DNA of 64,000 nucleotides from Pedobacter sp. ISL-64 (GTDB lineage: Bacteria; Bacteroidota; Bacteroidia; Sphingobacteriales; Sphingobacteriaceae): NCBI RefSeq assembly GCF_018613605.1, contig NZ_JAGGPU010000001.1, positions 372,001 to 436,000 of the forward strand. Direction: 5' to 3'. A program made the position numbers and the translations under genes. Below the pieces are notes generated by a model. The model was not told where the DNA came from and did not search any database. It worked only from the letters and a program-made list of their open reading frames with translations. The first letter of the stretch is position 1. The number at the start of each line of letters is the position of its first letter. This document shows positions 42,220-50,890 of the stretch, in pieces.

Positions 42220-43032
42220 ATGATGTACACGACAATTCTATCAGTAAAAGTTAACAAAAGCAATTTTAAAATACCATCTGCTTATTTAAAGCACGAGGTA
42301 GAAATAGATATTTATACACCTGAAGGTATTTTGGGAAATGAGAAAATAGAGCTTCTTTTATTAAATGATGGGCAGGATGTGGCCAAAATGGATTTCCGCC
42401 GGATTTTGGAAGAAGCCCACCATGGTAAAAGAAACCACAGGTTAATTGTTGTGGCTATTAGGGCATCAGAAGACAGACTAATGGAATATGGTGTAGCGGG
42501 TGTGCCCGATTTTAAAGGGCGTGGAGCGAAAGCCGATTTATACACCGATTTCGTGATCAAAGAGCTTTTGCCTTTTGTTAAAAAGAAAATTGCGATGCCG
42601 ATAACTGGTAAAGTAGGTTTTGCGGGATTTTCTTTGGGCGGTTTGTCTGCTTTTGATATTGCCTGGAATAATCCTTCTGCTTTTGATGCCATCGGTGTTT
42701 TTTCAGGGGCATTTTGGTGGAGAAAAAAAGATCTGACAGAAGGGTATACTGATGCAGATCGTATTATGCATGCAAAACTAGAAAGTACCTCTGCCAGACC
42801 TGATATGAAATTCTGGTTAATGACCGGAACGGAAGATGAGGAGGCTGATCGGAATAAAAATATGATCATCGATTCTATAGATGATACAATTGATGTGGTT
42901 AAAATACTCTTGAATAAAGGCTATAAACGGCCCGAAAATGTATTTTATTATGAAAAAGTTGGGGGTAAACACGATGTTCCAACCTGGGAAAGTGTAATGC
43001 CTGCCTTTTTAGATTGGGCATTTGAGGTTTAG
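42220..43032 (+). CDS. Alpha/beta-hydrolase, Fes-like esterase
   Basis: A 270-residue putative esterase of the enterochelin-esterase-like group (COG2382/COG2819). The nucleophile is in GFAGFSLGGLSAFD, LLLNDGQD an early strand typical of the group, and VGGKHDVPTWE contains the catalytic His. ATG at 42220 or 42223 is preferred to TTG at 42214. It is divergent from the amide-ligase operon and may act on the same product, for example releasing or hydrolysing an ester or amide. Confidence 0.82.
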   Translation: MMYTTILSVKVNKSNFKIPSAYLKHEVEIDIYTPEGILGNEKIELLLLNDGQDVAKMDFRRILEEAHHGKRNHRLIVVAIRASEDRLMEYGVAGVPDFKGRGAKADLYTDFVIKELLPFVKKKIAMPITGKVGFAGFSLGGLSAFDIAWNNPSAFDAIGVFSGAFWWRKKDLTEGYTDADRIMHAKLESTSARPDMKFWLMTGTEDEEADRNKNMIIDSIDDTIDVVKILLNKGYKRPENVFYYEKVGGKHDVPTWESVMPAFLDWAFEV

Positions 43033-43035
43033 CAA

Positions 43036-43944
43036 TTATATCTTACCCAAAAGCACATTCATTTTTAAACTTAGTTTTTTTGCGCCAAATTCGTTAAGGT
43101 GATCGCCATCGTAAAAATCCTGCTCACGGAAAGAACTATCCTGTAAAAGGTTGAAATACTTCACTGTACTATGTGTGGTATTTAGTTTCTTGATGGTTGA
43201 AAGTGTAGTATTCAGCTGGTTTTTGCTCAAATGCGATACATAAGATTTATAAGCTGGGCTGGTAAACAACACCACCTTAATATGTTTGTGCTCTGCAAAG
43301 GCTATAATTTCATCCAATAAATGCAGGTTAGTTGAATATTGAAGATTGTCTTTAGCCGTATGTCTTGCTGCGGCTGTTGCCCCGCTTATCATTAAATCTT
43401 TATGGTTGATCGCTTTATAACTCGATCCCCAGCCCAGGTTACTACAACTAATATCATTTTCACCTCTAACATAATGGTTTAAAAGCCGGCTTAAATTGAT
43501 GTCGAATTTATTACTCAACATTTCTGTTCCGTTGAAAATTTTATGATCGGTATTGATATCATAATAAATGCGGTAGTTTTTCGCACGCCAAGCCTCGGGG
43601 CTATTTTCTAAACGGCCATAAAAGGAAAAATAATCAACTGGGATCACAATGTATTTTAAATTGGTCCATTGATCTTTATATTTTTTTAGAATTTCCAGGT
43701 CATAATCAAATGATTGTGAAATGTAACTCGCATTAAAACTCGATTTGATATACTTTGGATCGATACCATAATACACGTGGGAGCTGCCCAGAAATAAAAT
43801 GTTTACCTCTTTGGCATGGTGATCGAGATAGTTTTTTTTGTATTCATAATCGTTTGGGATTTTTCTGATCAAAACTTCGAAAAAAACACCTAGAAGTATG
43901 ATGGGAAATAGGAAGATGGCGATATATTTAACGAATTTTTTCAT
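43036..43944 (-). CDS. SGNH-like protein paired with MBOAT acyltransferase
   Basis: A 302-residue protein with an N-terminal membrane anchor (about 4-24) and an SGNH-hydrolase-like periplasmic domain. FLGSSHVYYGID contains the block I Ser, and YDGDHLNEFGAKKL contains a DxxH. ATG at 43944 is chosen; the open frame runs back into the MBOAT gene. The MBOAT stop is 2 bases away, so they form a transfer pair like AlgI/AlgX or other O-acetylation systems. The acceptor glycan is unknown. Confidence 0.75.
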   Translation of the reverse strand: MKKFVKYIAIFLFPIILLGVFFEVLIRKIPNDYEYKKNYLDHHAKEVNILFLGSSHVYYGIDPKYIKSSFNASYISQSFDYDLEILKKYKDQWTNLKYIVIPVDYFSFYGRLENSPEAWRAKNYRIYYDINTDHKIFNGTEMLSNKFDINLSRLLNHYVRGENDISCSNLGWGSSYKAINHKDLMISGATAAARHTAKDNLQYSTNLHLLDEIIAFAEHKHIKVVLFTSPAYKSYVSHLSKNQLNTTLSTIKKLNTTHSTVKYFNLLQDSSFREQDFYDGDHLNEFGAKKLSLKMNVLLGKI

Positions 43945-43946
43945 AA

Positions 43947-45383
43947 TTAAAATTGAAAGTAAATGAATTGCTGTTCCGCCCCTGCGAAAAAGAATATTAC
44001 CAGAACAAGGCCATAATAAATACCCCATCTTACTGGTTTTGGCCACGATAAAGCGAATTTGGCAATGGCATATTGCTCCATCCTGCCATTCCATTCGATT
44101 AGTATAAACAAGGCGAGTAATAGAAATAGTTTAATCGGCAGTATTTGAGGAATGATGAAAAACGATTCGGAACCAATGGTTGATATGATATTGAAAGCAT
44201 GCTGTACAGAATTTGCCCTGAAAAATATCCAGGCGAAAACTGTTAATCCAAATGTTAATATAATTGCTGCTAATTCTTTTAAGCTTGGAAATGTCTTTCC
44301 CTGTGCAACGGTATCCAGATTCGAACGGTTGGTGTTGAAAATTATCGAGGGCATAATGTACAGCGCATTTAATAAGCCCCAGATGATGAAGGTCCAGTTG
44401 GCGCCATGCCAAAAACCGCTCACAAGGAAGATGATAAACGTGTTCCTCACTTTTGCCCAGGTTCCGCCTTTGCTTCCGCCTAAGGGGATGTAAAGATAAT
44501 CTCTGAACCAGGTGGATAGCGAGATATGCCATCTACGCCAGAATTCGGCAATATCCCTGGAGAAATAGGGGTAGGCAAAGTTTCTTAACAGCTCTATCCC
44601 AAATAAACGTGCTGTACCTAAAGCGATATCAGAATAGCCAGAGAAATCTCCATATATCTGAAAGGCAAAAAGGATGGCACCAAGCAACAATGTACTGCCC
44701 GAATATTCGCCTGAATGGTTGAAAATCATATTGGCATAATTAGCACATTGATCGGCAATGACGATTTTTTTAAACAAGCCCCATAAAATCTGCCGTAAGC
44801 CATCAATTGCCCTGCTGTAGTCAAAAGATCTTTCTTTTTTGATCTGAGGAAGCAGGTGTGTGGCCCGTTCTATCGGCCCGGCAACCAGTAGAGGAAAAAA
44901 ACTTACAAATAACGAGTAATCGATAAAGTTCTTTTCTGCCGATATACGGTTCTTATAAATATCGATTACGTATGACAGGCCGTGAAAAGTGTAAAATGAT
45001 ATACCAACAGGTAAAATGACTTTTAATGTCCATGGGTTTACCTGAAGGCCAAAATTTGCAATAGCATCAGCAAAAGAATCGGCGAAGAAATTATAGTATT
45101 TAAATACGCCTAAAAAACCGAGATTAATGGAAATACTCAGCCAGAACCAAAATTTTTTAGCCCTGTTATTTTTGCTTTCCATCATTTTTAACCCGGTGAA
45201 ATAATCCAATAATGTGGAAAAAATGAGTAGGAACATAAACCGCCAATCCCAGCAGGCATAAAAGAAATAGCTGGCACCCAGCAATAATATATTTTGAGAT
45301 CTTAAACGTTCTTTCCCCAGAACCCAATAGAGTATAAAAACTATGGGCAGGAAAGCAGCAAAGCTAAAAGAGTTGAACAGCAT
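43947..45383 (-). CDS. MBOAT family O-acyltransferase
   Basis: A 478-residue membrane O-acyltransferase of the AlgI/DltB type with about 11 helices. NSFSFAAFLPIVFILYW and LLGASYFFYACWDWRFMFLL at the N-terminus, RRWHISLSTWFRDYLYIPLGG in the centre and SGFWHGANWTFIIWGLLN with the catalytic His are family signatures. It would carry acyl groups across the inner membrane to a periplasmic partner, probably the adjacent SGNH-like protein. Confidence 0.94.
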   Translation of the reverse strand: MLFNSFSFAAFLPIVFILYWVLGKERLRSQNILLLGASYFFYACWDWRFMFLLIFSTLLDYFTGLKMMESKNNRAKKFWFWLSISINLGFLGVFKYYNFFADSFADAIANFGLQVNPWTLKVILPVGISFYTFHGLSYVIDIYKNRISAEKNFIDYSLFVSFFPLLVAGPIERATHLLPQIKKERSFDYSRAIDGLRQILWGLFKKIVIADQCANYANMIFNHSGEYSGSTLLLGAILFAFQIYGDFSGYSDIALGTARLFGIELLRNFAYPYFSRDIAEFWRRWHISLSTWFRDYLYIPLGGSKGGTWAKVRNTFIIFLVSGFWHGANWTFIIWGLLNALYIMPSIIFNTNRSNLDTVAQGKTFPSLKELAAIILTFGLTVFAWIFFRANSVQHAFNIISTIGSESFFIIPQILPIKLFLLLALFILIEWNGRMEQYAIAKFALSWPKPVRWGIYYGLVLVIFFFAGAEQQFIYFQF

Positions 45384-45513
45384 AGCGTTAAGGTTAATAC
45401 TTCGTTTAAGAATAAAATTAACGCTTTGTGCTGTCCGATTAATACGACGGGTAAATTTGTACGCAGAATTGCTTAAAGGTGTGAAATACCTGTATAGTTA
45501 TTTCACGGTATTT

Positions 45514-46194
45514 TTATTGTTGATATTTTAAAAAAATACCGGTGTCGAAAATGGTCCACAAACAGCTTTTTTGTCCACACGATTTTAATGCTGCATTGGC
45601 CCAGGTATTGCAGGTTTTAAAAATACTGTAACTTCCTTCTGCTTCGTAAAAAGCATCACCGATATCATAATGGATGTTTGATTTAACATTGATCAAATGC
45701 CCTGCTTCATCTTTTCTGAAACTATTTAAAATATAATTAATCAGTTGTTGGTATTGCGTTTTGCTGATCATGATTTTCTTACAGCTTGCATCTTCCAGTA
45801 TCTTTTTGTAATAAGTAGTGTGCATGGCCGATGTGCTTAATCCAGAGATTGCCCTTAGTCCGTTACTGAGTTTAAGATCCGAAAATTCTGGTGTTTCGAG
45901 GTAGAATTTTTTATCGCCCCAGCCCATAGCCAGGTATTGATAAGTGCTATCGGCTTCAAGCGTATTTTGGTAACGGATTTCTTTTGTCCAGTTTATTTCA
46001 GCGCTGACTGCCGGAACCACAATATCAGTATGTACACCGTTCGTCATGATGTAGATGGCAACCTCTTTAGGGTTTGAAGGGTTGGTATTTATGGTAATGC
46101 GCGAGCAACAAAAGGCGATTAGAAAATAAAGCCCAATCAATGTGATAAAAGCAATACTGCACCTGCCTGCATATTTTAAAAACCTTTTGTTCAT
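45514..46194 (-). CDS. DUF2459 (TIGR02117) family protein
   Basis: A 226-residue protein with an N-terminal membrane helix (about 11-30). IYIMTNGVHTDIVVPAVSA, YLAMGWGDKKFYLETP and ISGLSTSAMHTTYY match the DUF2459 pattern of conserved His, Asp and aromatic residues. Function is unknown; some members have been linked to polymer metabolism. A ATGGGTTA/TAACCCAT inverted repeat lies just upstream. Confidence 0.85.
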   Translation of the reverse strand: MNKRFLKYAGRCSIAFITLIGLYFLIAFCCSRITINTNPSNPKEVAIYIMTNGVHTDIVVPAVSAEINWTKEIRYQNTLEADSTYQYLAMGWGDKKFYLETPEFSDLKLSNGLRAISGLSTSAMHTTYYKKILEDASCKKIMISKTQYQQLINYILNSFRKDEAGHLINVKSNIHYDIGDAFYEAEGSYSIFKTCNTWANAALKSCGQKSCLWTIFDTGIFLKYQQ

Positions 46195-46198
46195 TTCG

Positions 46199-46245
46199 AT
46201 GGGTTATTTATTCTTAATACAGCATTTGAGTTTTTGGTAACCCAT
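46199..46245. repeat. Inverted repeat upstream of the DUF2459 gene
   Basis: ATGGGTTA at 46199-46206 and TAACCCAT at 46238-46245 pair perfectly across 31 bases. It begins 5 bases from the gene start on the minus strand, so it could be an operator or leader hairpin. Confidence 0.4.
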
Positions 46246-46328
46246 TAAGCTCCAGATATCGATTTTATTGATGGCGGTATTGAAAAACACGATTTTTTGC
46301 GGCTATGACTTATCTGTACCTTCACTAT

Positions 46329-46775
46329 ATGATAAAAGGACTATTTGAAACACACATTTATGTTGAAGATTTAGCAAGATCGATCGATTTTTATAGCAAT
46401 ATTTTGGGCTTAATACAATGCCATTACGAAGAAGAACGTAAAATTGCATTTTTTTGGATCGGGAAACCTAAAGAAGCCATGCTTGGAATCTGGGAAAAGC
46501 CAAAAGATGAGATTGATATCAGACATTTTGCCTTCCGTTGCGATGTAGAAGATGTGCTGAACAAATCGGTTAACTTTCTCGAATCTAAAAACCTAAAGCC
46601 ATATAATTTTCTTAATAATGGAAATCACAAGCCAATGGTTTTTACGTGGATGCCCGCCTTAGCTATTTATTTTAATGATACCGATGGGCATGCATTAGAA
46701 TTTATAGCCATTTTAGAAGGAGAAGCAAAGCCAGCATTGGGTGTAATTTCTTACGAAGAATGGTTAAACACATAA
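46329..46775 (+). CDS. VOC family (glyoxalase-like) protein
   Basis: A 148-residue vicinal-oxygen-chelate protein. FETHIYVEDLARSIDFYSNILGL is the N-terminal half-motif with a metal-binding His, and IYFNDTDGHALEFIAIL the second with His and Glu. ATG at 46329 gives the usual start; ATG at 46305 is possible but extends past the family N-terminus. Substrate unknown. It is convergent with the DUF4180 gene, with 5 bases between stops. Confidence 0.85.
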   Translation: MIKGLFETHIYVEDLARSIDFYSNILGLIQCHYEEERKIAFFWIGKPKEAMLGIWEKPKDEIDIRHFAFRCDVEDVLNKSVNFLESKNLKPYNFLNNGNHKPMVFTWMPALAIYFNDTDGHALEFIAILEGEAKPALGVISYEEWLNT

Positions 46776-46780
46776 ATCTC

Positions 46781-47140
46781 TCAACCAGCTAGCTTTGTTA
46801 GCGCTTCAGCGGTCGAGCCCAAAAAGTTGATGTGTTTACCTTTATTGCTTTCATAAATAAAATCTTTTATGCTTTTATTTTGATATGGACTAAAATCGCC
46901 AATAATGGCCAGGCTTACCCTGTAATTTGAAAACTTCTGGAGAATTTCTCCTGCTATTCCGTTTTTTAGGTCGAAGAAAGCAGGTGTGATGTTCTGTGCG
47001 TGTATAATGATTTTATCAAAATCCTGGTAGTATAAGTTTCCCAATAAGTCTAGCCCATCGGCTGCGTTATTAATAATTATTTCTTCCGAAAGAATTTCGG
47101 CAATATTGGTATTGTTTACGGTGTGTGATTCAATTTTCAT
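46781..47140 (-). CDS. DUF4180 domain protein
   Basis: A 119-residue protein. FFDLKNGIAGEILQKFSNYR and LAIIGDFSPYQNKSIKDFIYESNKG match DUF4180 closely. The fold resembles STAS-like or anti-anti-sigma domains, and function is unknown. No regulator lies beside it. Confidence 0.85.
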   Translation of the reverse strand: MKIESHTVNNTNIAEILSEEIIINNAADGLDLLGNLYYQDFDKIIIHAQNITPAFFDLKNGIAGEILQKFSNYRVSLAIIGDFSPYQNKSIKDFIYESNKGKHINFLGSTAEALTKLAG

Positions 47141-47337
47141 TTATATTTTAAAATAGGGGGTGTGTTGTAATTCATTGTGGCTAATTTAAAGATTATGTTT
47201 TCTTTTAAACATTTTGTTCAAACCTTATTTGATTGAAAAAAGTAGTACTCCGCCTTTCTATTTAAAAATGAGATAATTGCAACATTATCATCGTATTAAA
47301 TAGTACGCAATATAGTAGAAAATCCATTTCTAAACAC

Positions 47338-47363
47338 TATCTTTGCGCCAAATTTGAGGCGCA
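47338..47363 (+). promoter_or_regulatory. Probable -7 box and leader hairpin of typA
   Basis: TATCTTTG at 47338-47345 matches TAnnTTTG, 22 bases before the start. TGCGCC and GGCGCA at 47344-47363 form a 6-bp hairpin directly upstream of the ATG (47368). The upstream box is not clear. Confidence 0.45.
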
Positions 47364-47367
47364 TTTT

Positions 47368-49173
47368 ATGCAAAAGATTAGAAATATAGCTATTATAGCA
47401 CACGTTGACCACGGCAAAACTACTTTGGTTGATAAGATTTTACATTCTTGTTCTATTTTTCGTGACAACGAACAAACAGGAGATTTGATATTGGATAACA
47501 ACGATTTAGAGCGCGAGCGTGGTATCACGATTGTATCTAAAAACGTATCGGTTCAGTACAAAGACGTAAAAATTAACATTATTGACACTCCTGGTCACGC
47601 GGATTTCGGCGGTGAGGTAGAGCGTGTTTTGAAAATGGCAGATGGTGTACTTTTACTTTGCGATGCTTTTGAAGGTGCAATGCCTCAAACGCGTTTCGTA
47701 ACGCAAAAAGCTTTGGCCCTTGGTTTAAAACCGATTGTGGTGGTAAACAAAGTGGATAAAGAAAACTGTCGTCCAGAAGAGGTTTATGAGCAGATTTTCG
47801 AATTGTTCTTTAACCTTGAGGCAACAGAAGAGCAATTGGATTTCCCGGTAATTTACGGTTCATCCAAACAAGGATGGATGAGTACTGACTGGAAGGTGCC
47901 AACTACTGATATTTTCGCTTTATTAGATGCGGTTGTGGCTAACATTCCACCTGCACCAATTAACGATGGTACATTACAGATGCAAATCACTTCGTTAGAT
48001 TATTCATCTTTCGTAGGTCGTATTGCAATCGGTCGTGTTCACCGTGGTACAATTAAAGAAAACCAACCGGTTACTTTAATCAAACGCGATGGCAAAATTG
48101 TTAAATCAAGAGTAAAAGAACTTTATACTTTCGAAGGTTTAGGAAAAATCCGTACCACAGAAGTAAGTTCAGGCGATATTTGTGCCGTTGTTGGTATTGA
48201 TGGTTTTGATATTGGTGATACCATTTCTGACTTTGATGCTCCGGAACAATTACCAGTAATCAGTATTGATGAGCCAACGATGAACATGTTGTTCACCATC
48301 AATAACTCTCCATTTTTCGGTAAAGAAGGTAAATTGGTTACTTCTCAACGTATTAAAGAACGTTTGATCAAAGAAACTGAGAAAAACTTAGCTTTAAAAG
48401 TTGTAGAAACTCCATCTCCTGATTCATGGTTGGTTTACGGTCGTGGTATTCTCCATTTATCGGTGTTAATCGAAACCATGCGTCGCGAAGGTTACGAAAT
48501 TCAGGTTGGTCAACCACAGGTTATTGTTAAAGAAATCGACGGTAAAAAATGTGAGCCAATTGAAACCTTAATCGTTGATGTACCGGGTGAAGTTTCTGGT
48601 AAGGTAATCGAATTGGTAACTCAACGTAAAGGTGAGTTGTTAATTATGGAGCCAAAAGGTGATTTACAGCATTTAGAATTCGAAATCCCATCTCGTGGTA
48701 TTATCGGTTTACGTAACAACGTATTAACTGCTACTGCTGGCGAGGCAATTATGGCACACCGTTTCAAAGCTTACGAACCTTGGAAAGGTACAATTCCTGG
48801 CCGCTCAAACGGTGTATTGGTATCAATGGATAAAGGACAAACAACCGCATATTCAATCGATAAATTACAGGATAGAGGTCGTTTCTTTGTTGATCCAGGA
48901 GTTGATGTTTACGAAGGTCAGATTATGGGTGAGCACATCCGTGATAATGATTTAGTGGTAAATATTGTTAAAGGTAAAGCCTTAACCAATATGCGTGCAT
49001 CAGGTACTGATGATAATGCCCGTATTGCACCTGCAATTAAATTCTCTTTAGAAGAAGCAATGGAGTATATCCAAGCTGATGAATATATCGAGGTTACACC
49101 TGCAAGCATGCGCTTACGTAAAATCTTCTTAACAGAACAAGAACGTAAAGTTAAAGGAAAGCAATTCGCTTAA
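47368..49173 (+). CDS. typA: Ribosome-associated GTPase TypA/BipA
   Basis: A 601-residue translational GTPase involved in ribosome assembly and stress or cold adaptation. NIAIIAHVDHGKTTLVDKI is the P-loop, ERGITIVSK the switch I area, DTPGHADFGGEVERVL the G3 motif and VVNKVDK the G4 motif. EF-G-like domains and the BipA C-terminal domain (FFVDPGVDVYEGQIMGEH, LTNMRASGTDDN) follow. It is a single-gene unit with its own terminator. Confidence 0.97.
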   Translation: MQKIRNIAIIAHVDHGKTTLVDKILHSCSIFRDNEQTGDLILDNNDLERERGITIVSKNVSVQYKDVKINIIDTPGHADFGGEVERVLKMADGVLLLCDAFEGAMPQTRFVTQKALALGLKPIVVVNKVDKENCRPEEVYEQIFELFFNLEATEEQLDFPVIYGSSKQGWMSTDWKVPTTDIFALLDAVVANIPPAPINDGTLQMQITSLDYSSFVGRIAIGRVHRGTIKENQPVTLIKRDGKIVKSRVKELYTFEGLGKIRTTEVSSGDICAVVGIDGFDIGDTISDFDAPEQLPVISIDEPTMNMLFTINNSPFFGKEGKLVTSQRIKERLIKETEKNLALKVVETPSPDSWLVYGRGILHLSVLIETMRREGYEIQVGQPQVIVKEIDGKKCEPIETLIVDVPGEVSGKVIELVTQRKGELLIMEPKGDLQHLEFEIPSRGIIGLRNNVLTATAGEAIMAHRFKAYEPWKGTIPGRSNGVLVSMDKGQTTAYSIDKLQDRGRFFVDPGVDVYEGQIMGEHIRDNDLVVNIVKGKALTNMRASGTDDNARIAPAIKFSLEEAMEYIQADEYIEVTPASMRLRKIFLTEQERKVKGKQFA

Positions 49174-49194
49174 ACCTTTGAACATATTGATACT

Positions 49195-49224
49195 AAAGCC
49201 TCGATGTAAATCGGGGCTTTTTTG
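49195..49224 (+). terminator. Terminator of typA
   Basis: AAAGCCTCGAT at 49195-49205 pairs with ATCGGGGCTTT at 49210-49220 (11 bp with one T-G) around GTAA, followed by a T-run. It is 21 bases after the typA stop. Confidence 0.85.
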
Positions 49225-49529
49225 CGTTTTACCAATTAGTATTAATAATAGCGCATAACAAATTGCCGTTTGTTTTTACCACCTGAGTCATCTAAGAACA
49301 TCTGAGCGCATAATTTATGTTTTATTATTCTAAGTTGAACTAAAGCGGCTTAGGTGGTCGAAAATGATATGGAAAGCAATTGCGAGGCTTTTTTTATTGT
49401 TAGTCCTTCTTTCCGCTAAATCCCCGATGAAGAATCGGGGGATATCGCTGCAATAAGGTTTAGGGGCGTTGGGGCGGTGGTATTAGGTTTCTTCAGTTTT
49501 ACTTATCTTTCCAAAACAATATAATATCC
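49225..49529. other. Gap between typA and the second Crp-like gene
   Basis: About 300 bases with no reading frame of interest. A hairpin at 49420-49443 (TCCCCGAT and ATCGGGGGA around GAAGA) is the main structure, and TTGCGAGGC near 49380 is a fragment of the GTCATTGCGAGG repeat. No well-spaced promoter boxes were found. Confidence 0.4.
49420..49443. repeat. Hairpin in the typA-crp gap
   Basis: ATCCCCGAT and ATCGGGGGAT pair with one bulged G around GAAGA. It lacks a T-run on either side and is probably an extragenic repeat unit. Confidence 0.5.
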
Positions 49530-50090
49530 ATGCAAAGCTACCTACAATCCTTTAATATTCTTTCGCCGGCAGAAATTGATGTTTTTACAGCAAACGCTAC
49601 ACCAAGAACATTAAAAAAAGGAGAATTCTTTATTACCGAGAATAAAATTTGTAAGGAAGTCGCTTTTATAAAATCGGGGATTTTGCGTTCATTTTATACA
49701 TCAACCAGCGCAGAAGAATATACCTATTGCCTTACTTTTCCCAATCAGTTTATGACAGCATATTCATCTTTGATTACCGGAAACCCAACTGTAGAAAATA
49801 TTCAGGCCATGAGTGATGTAGATTTATTGATCATTAAAAAAGAAGTTATAGATATTTTGACCGAATCGAGCATTAATGGGCTGAGATTATTCAAAACAAT
49901 AGCTGAACAGCAATATATTCATTTAGAGAATCGTGTGTTTATGTATCAAAAAGATGCAGCCAAAGCACGGTATATAGAGCTTTTTAAAAGTCATCCAGAT
50001 TATATCAAACAAATTCCAGTAAAGTATCTGGCATCTTTTCTGGCCATTACGCCAAGACATTTAAGCAGACTGCGGAAAGAAATCATTTAA
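49530..50090 (+). CDS. Crp/Fnr family transcriptional regulator, second
   Basis: A 186-residue regulator with a cyclic-nucleotide-binding fold (about 20-115, VAFIKSGILRSFYTS and YCLTFPNQFMTAY) and a C-terminal helix-turn-helix (about 160-183, VKYLASFLAITPRHLSRLRKE). As in the first Crp-like protein, typical cAMP-binding residues are not evident. It lies 62 bases upstream of the oxidoreductase gene, which it may regulate. Confidence 0.87.
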   Translation: MQSYLQSFNILSPAEIDVFTANATPRTLKKGEFFITENKICKEVAFIKSGILRSFYTSTSAEEYTYCLTFPNQFMTAYSSLITGNPTVENIQAMSDVDLLIIKKEVIDILTESSINGLRLFKTIAEQQYIHLENRVFMYQKDAAKARYIELFKSHPDYIKQIPVKYLASFLAITPRHLSRLRKEII

Positions 50091-50126
50091 GGACATTTGT
50101 CTGCCTCTTGAGCGCAAGGCCTGTGT

Positions 50127-50134
50127 TAATTTTG
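50127..50134 (+). promoter_or_regulatory. Probable -7 box of the oxidoreductase gene
   Basis: TAATTTTG matches TAnnTTTG, 18 bases before the ATG at 50153. No TTTG is properly spaced upstream, so the match is partial. Confidence 0.35.
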
Positions 50135-50152
50135 TGTTGTAGATAAAACAAC

Positions 50153-50731
50153 ATGAAAAATATTTTAATCATTAATGGTCATCCAAATAAAGATAGCATC
50201 AATTTTGCGTTGGCTGAAGCCTATTATAAAGGCGCTAAAGATTCAGGTGCCAATGTTTCATTAATTCATCTCGCTGAATTAGTATTTAATCCCAGCCTGG
50301 CTTTCGGGTATCGCCAAAGGACGGAATTAGAGCCCGATTTGCTGTCAAGTTTGGAAAAAATCAAAGCTGCTGATCATTTGGTTTGGGTACATCCTGTGTG
50401 GTGGGGTGGCATGCCTGCGATAATGAAAGGTTTTATCGATCGACTGTTTCTACCAGGTATTACTTTTCAGTATCGCGAAAATAGTGTTTGGTGGGATAAG
50501 CTGTTAAAGGGAAAAACGGCAAGAATCATTACGACACTAGATCAGCCTTCTTGGTATTATTGGTTATCGTTCGGTCGCCCTAGTGTTAACCAGTTAAAGA
50601 AAAGTGTACTTCAGTTCTGTGGGGTAGATCCGGTAAAAGTTACTTATGTAGGAATTATCAAAAAATCAACTGAGAAACAGCGTCTAAAATGGCTTTCTGA
50701 AGTTTATAAATTAGGTAATCGCTTGCGTTAA
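50153..50731 (+). CDS. NAD(P)H-dependent oxidoreductase (flavodoxin-like fold)
   Basis: A 192-residue flavodoxin_2 family protein like KefF/MdaB. NILIINGHPNKDSINFAL is the FMN phosphate loop, and WVHPVWWGGMPAIMKGFIDRLFLPG the flavin-contacting segment. It would reduce quinones or azo/nitro compounds using NAD(P)H. It follows the second Crp-like regulator in the same direction. Confidence 0.9.
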   Translation: MKNILIINGHPNKDSINFALAEAYYKGAKDSGANVSLIHLAELVFNPSLAFGYRQRTELEPDLLSSLEKIKAADHLVWVHPVWWGGMPAIMKGFIDRLFLPGITFQYRENSVWWDKLLKGKTARIITTLDQPSWYYWLSFGRPSVNQLKKSVLQFCGVDPVKVTYVGIIKKSTEKQRLKWLSEVYKLGNRLR

Positions 50732-50890
50732 GTGTTTGTAATTCAGTTTAATTGTTAATCAGATATCTCTTTTTTTGTCAGTATTTTTTCATAAAACCTT
50801 TGGGAATAAAAAACTAACAATTGCATGGCAATTAATTTTGCGTTCAGCTTTAATTTTGTGTTTTTGCAAGCAAACTAATCATCCCAAATC

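Noticed and set aside
44131..44532. Frames in other phases within the MBOAT gene
   Set aside because: They are shadows of a membrane protein with clear MBOAT motifs.
46305..46328. Alternative earlier start for the VOC protein
   Set aside because: ATG at 46329 gives the usual family N-terminus; the extension has no support.
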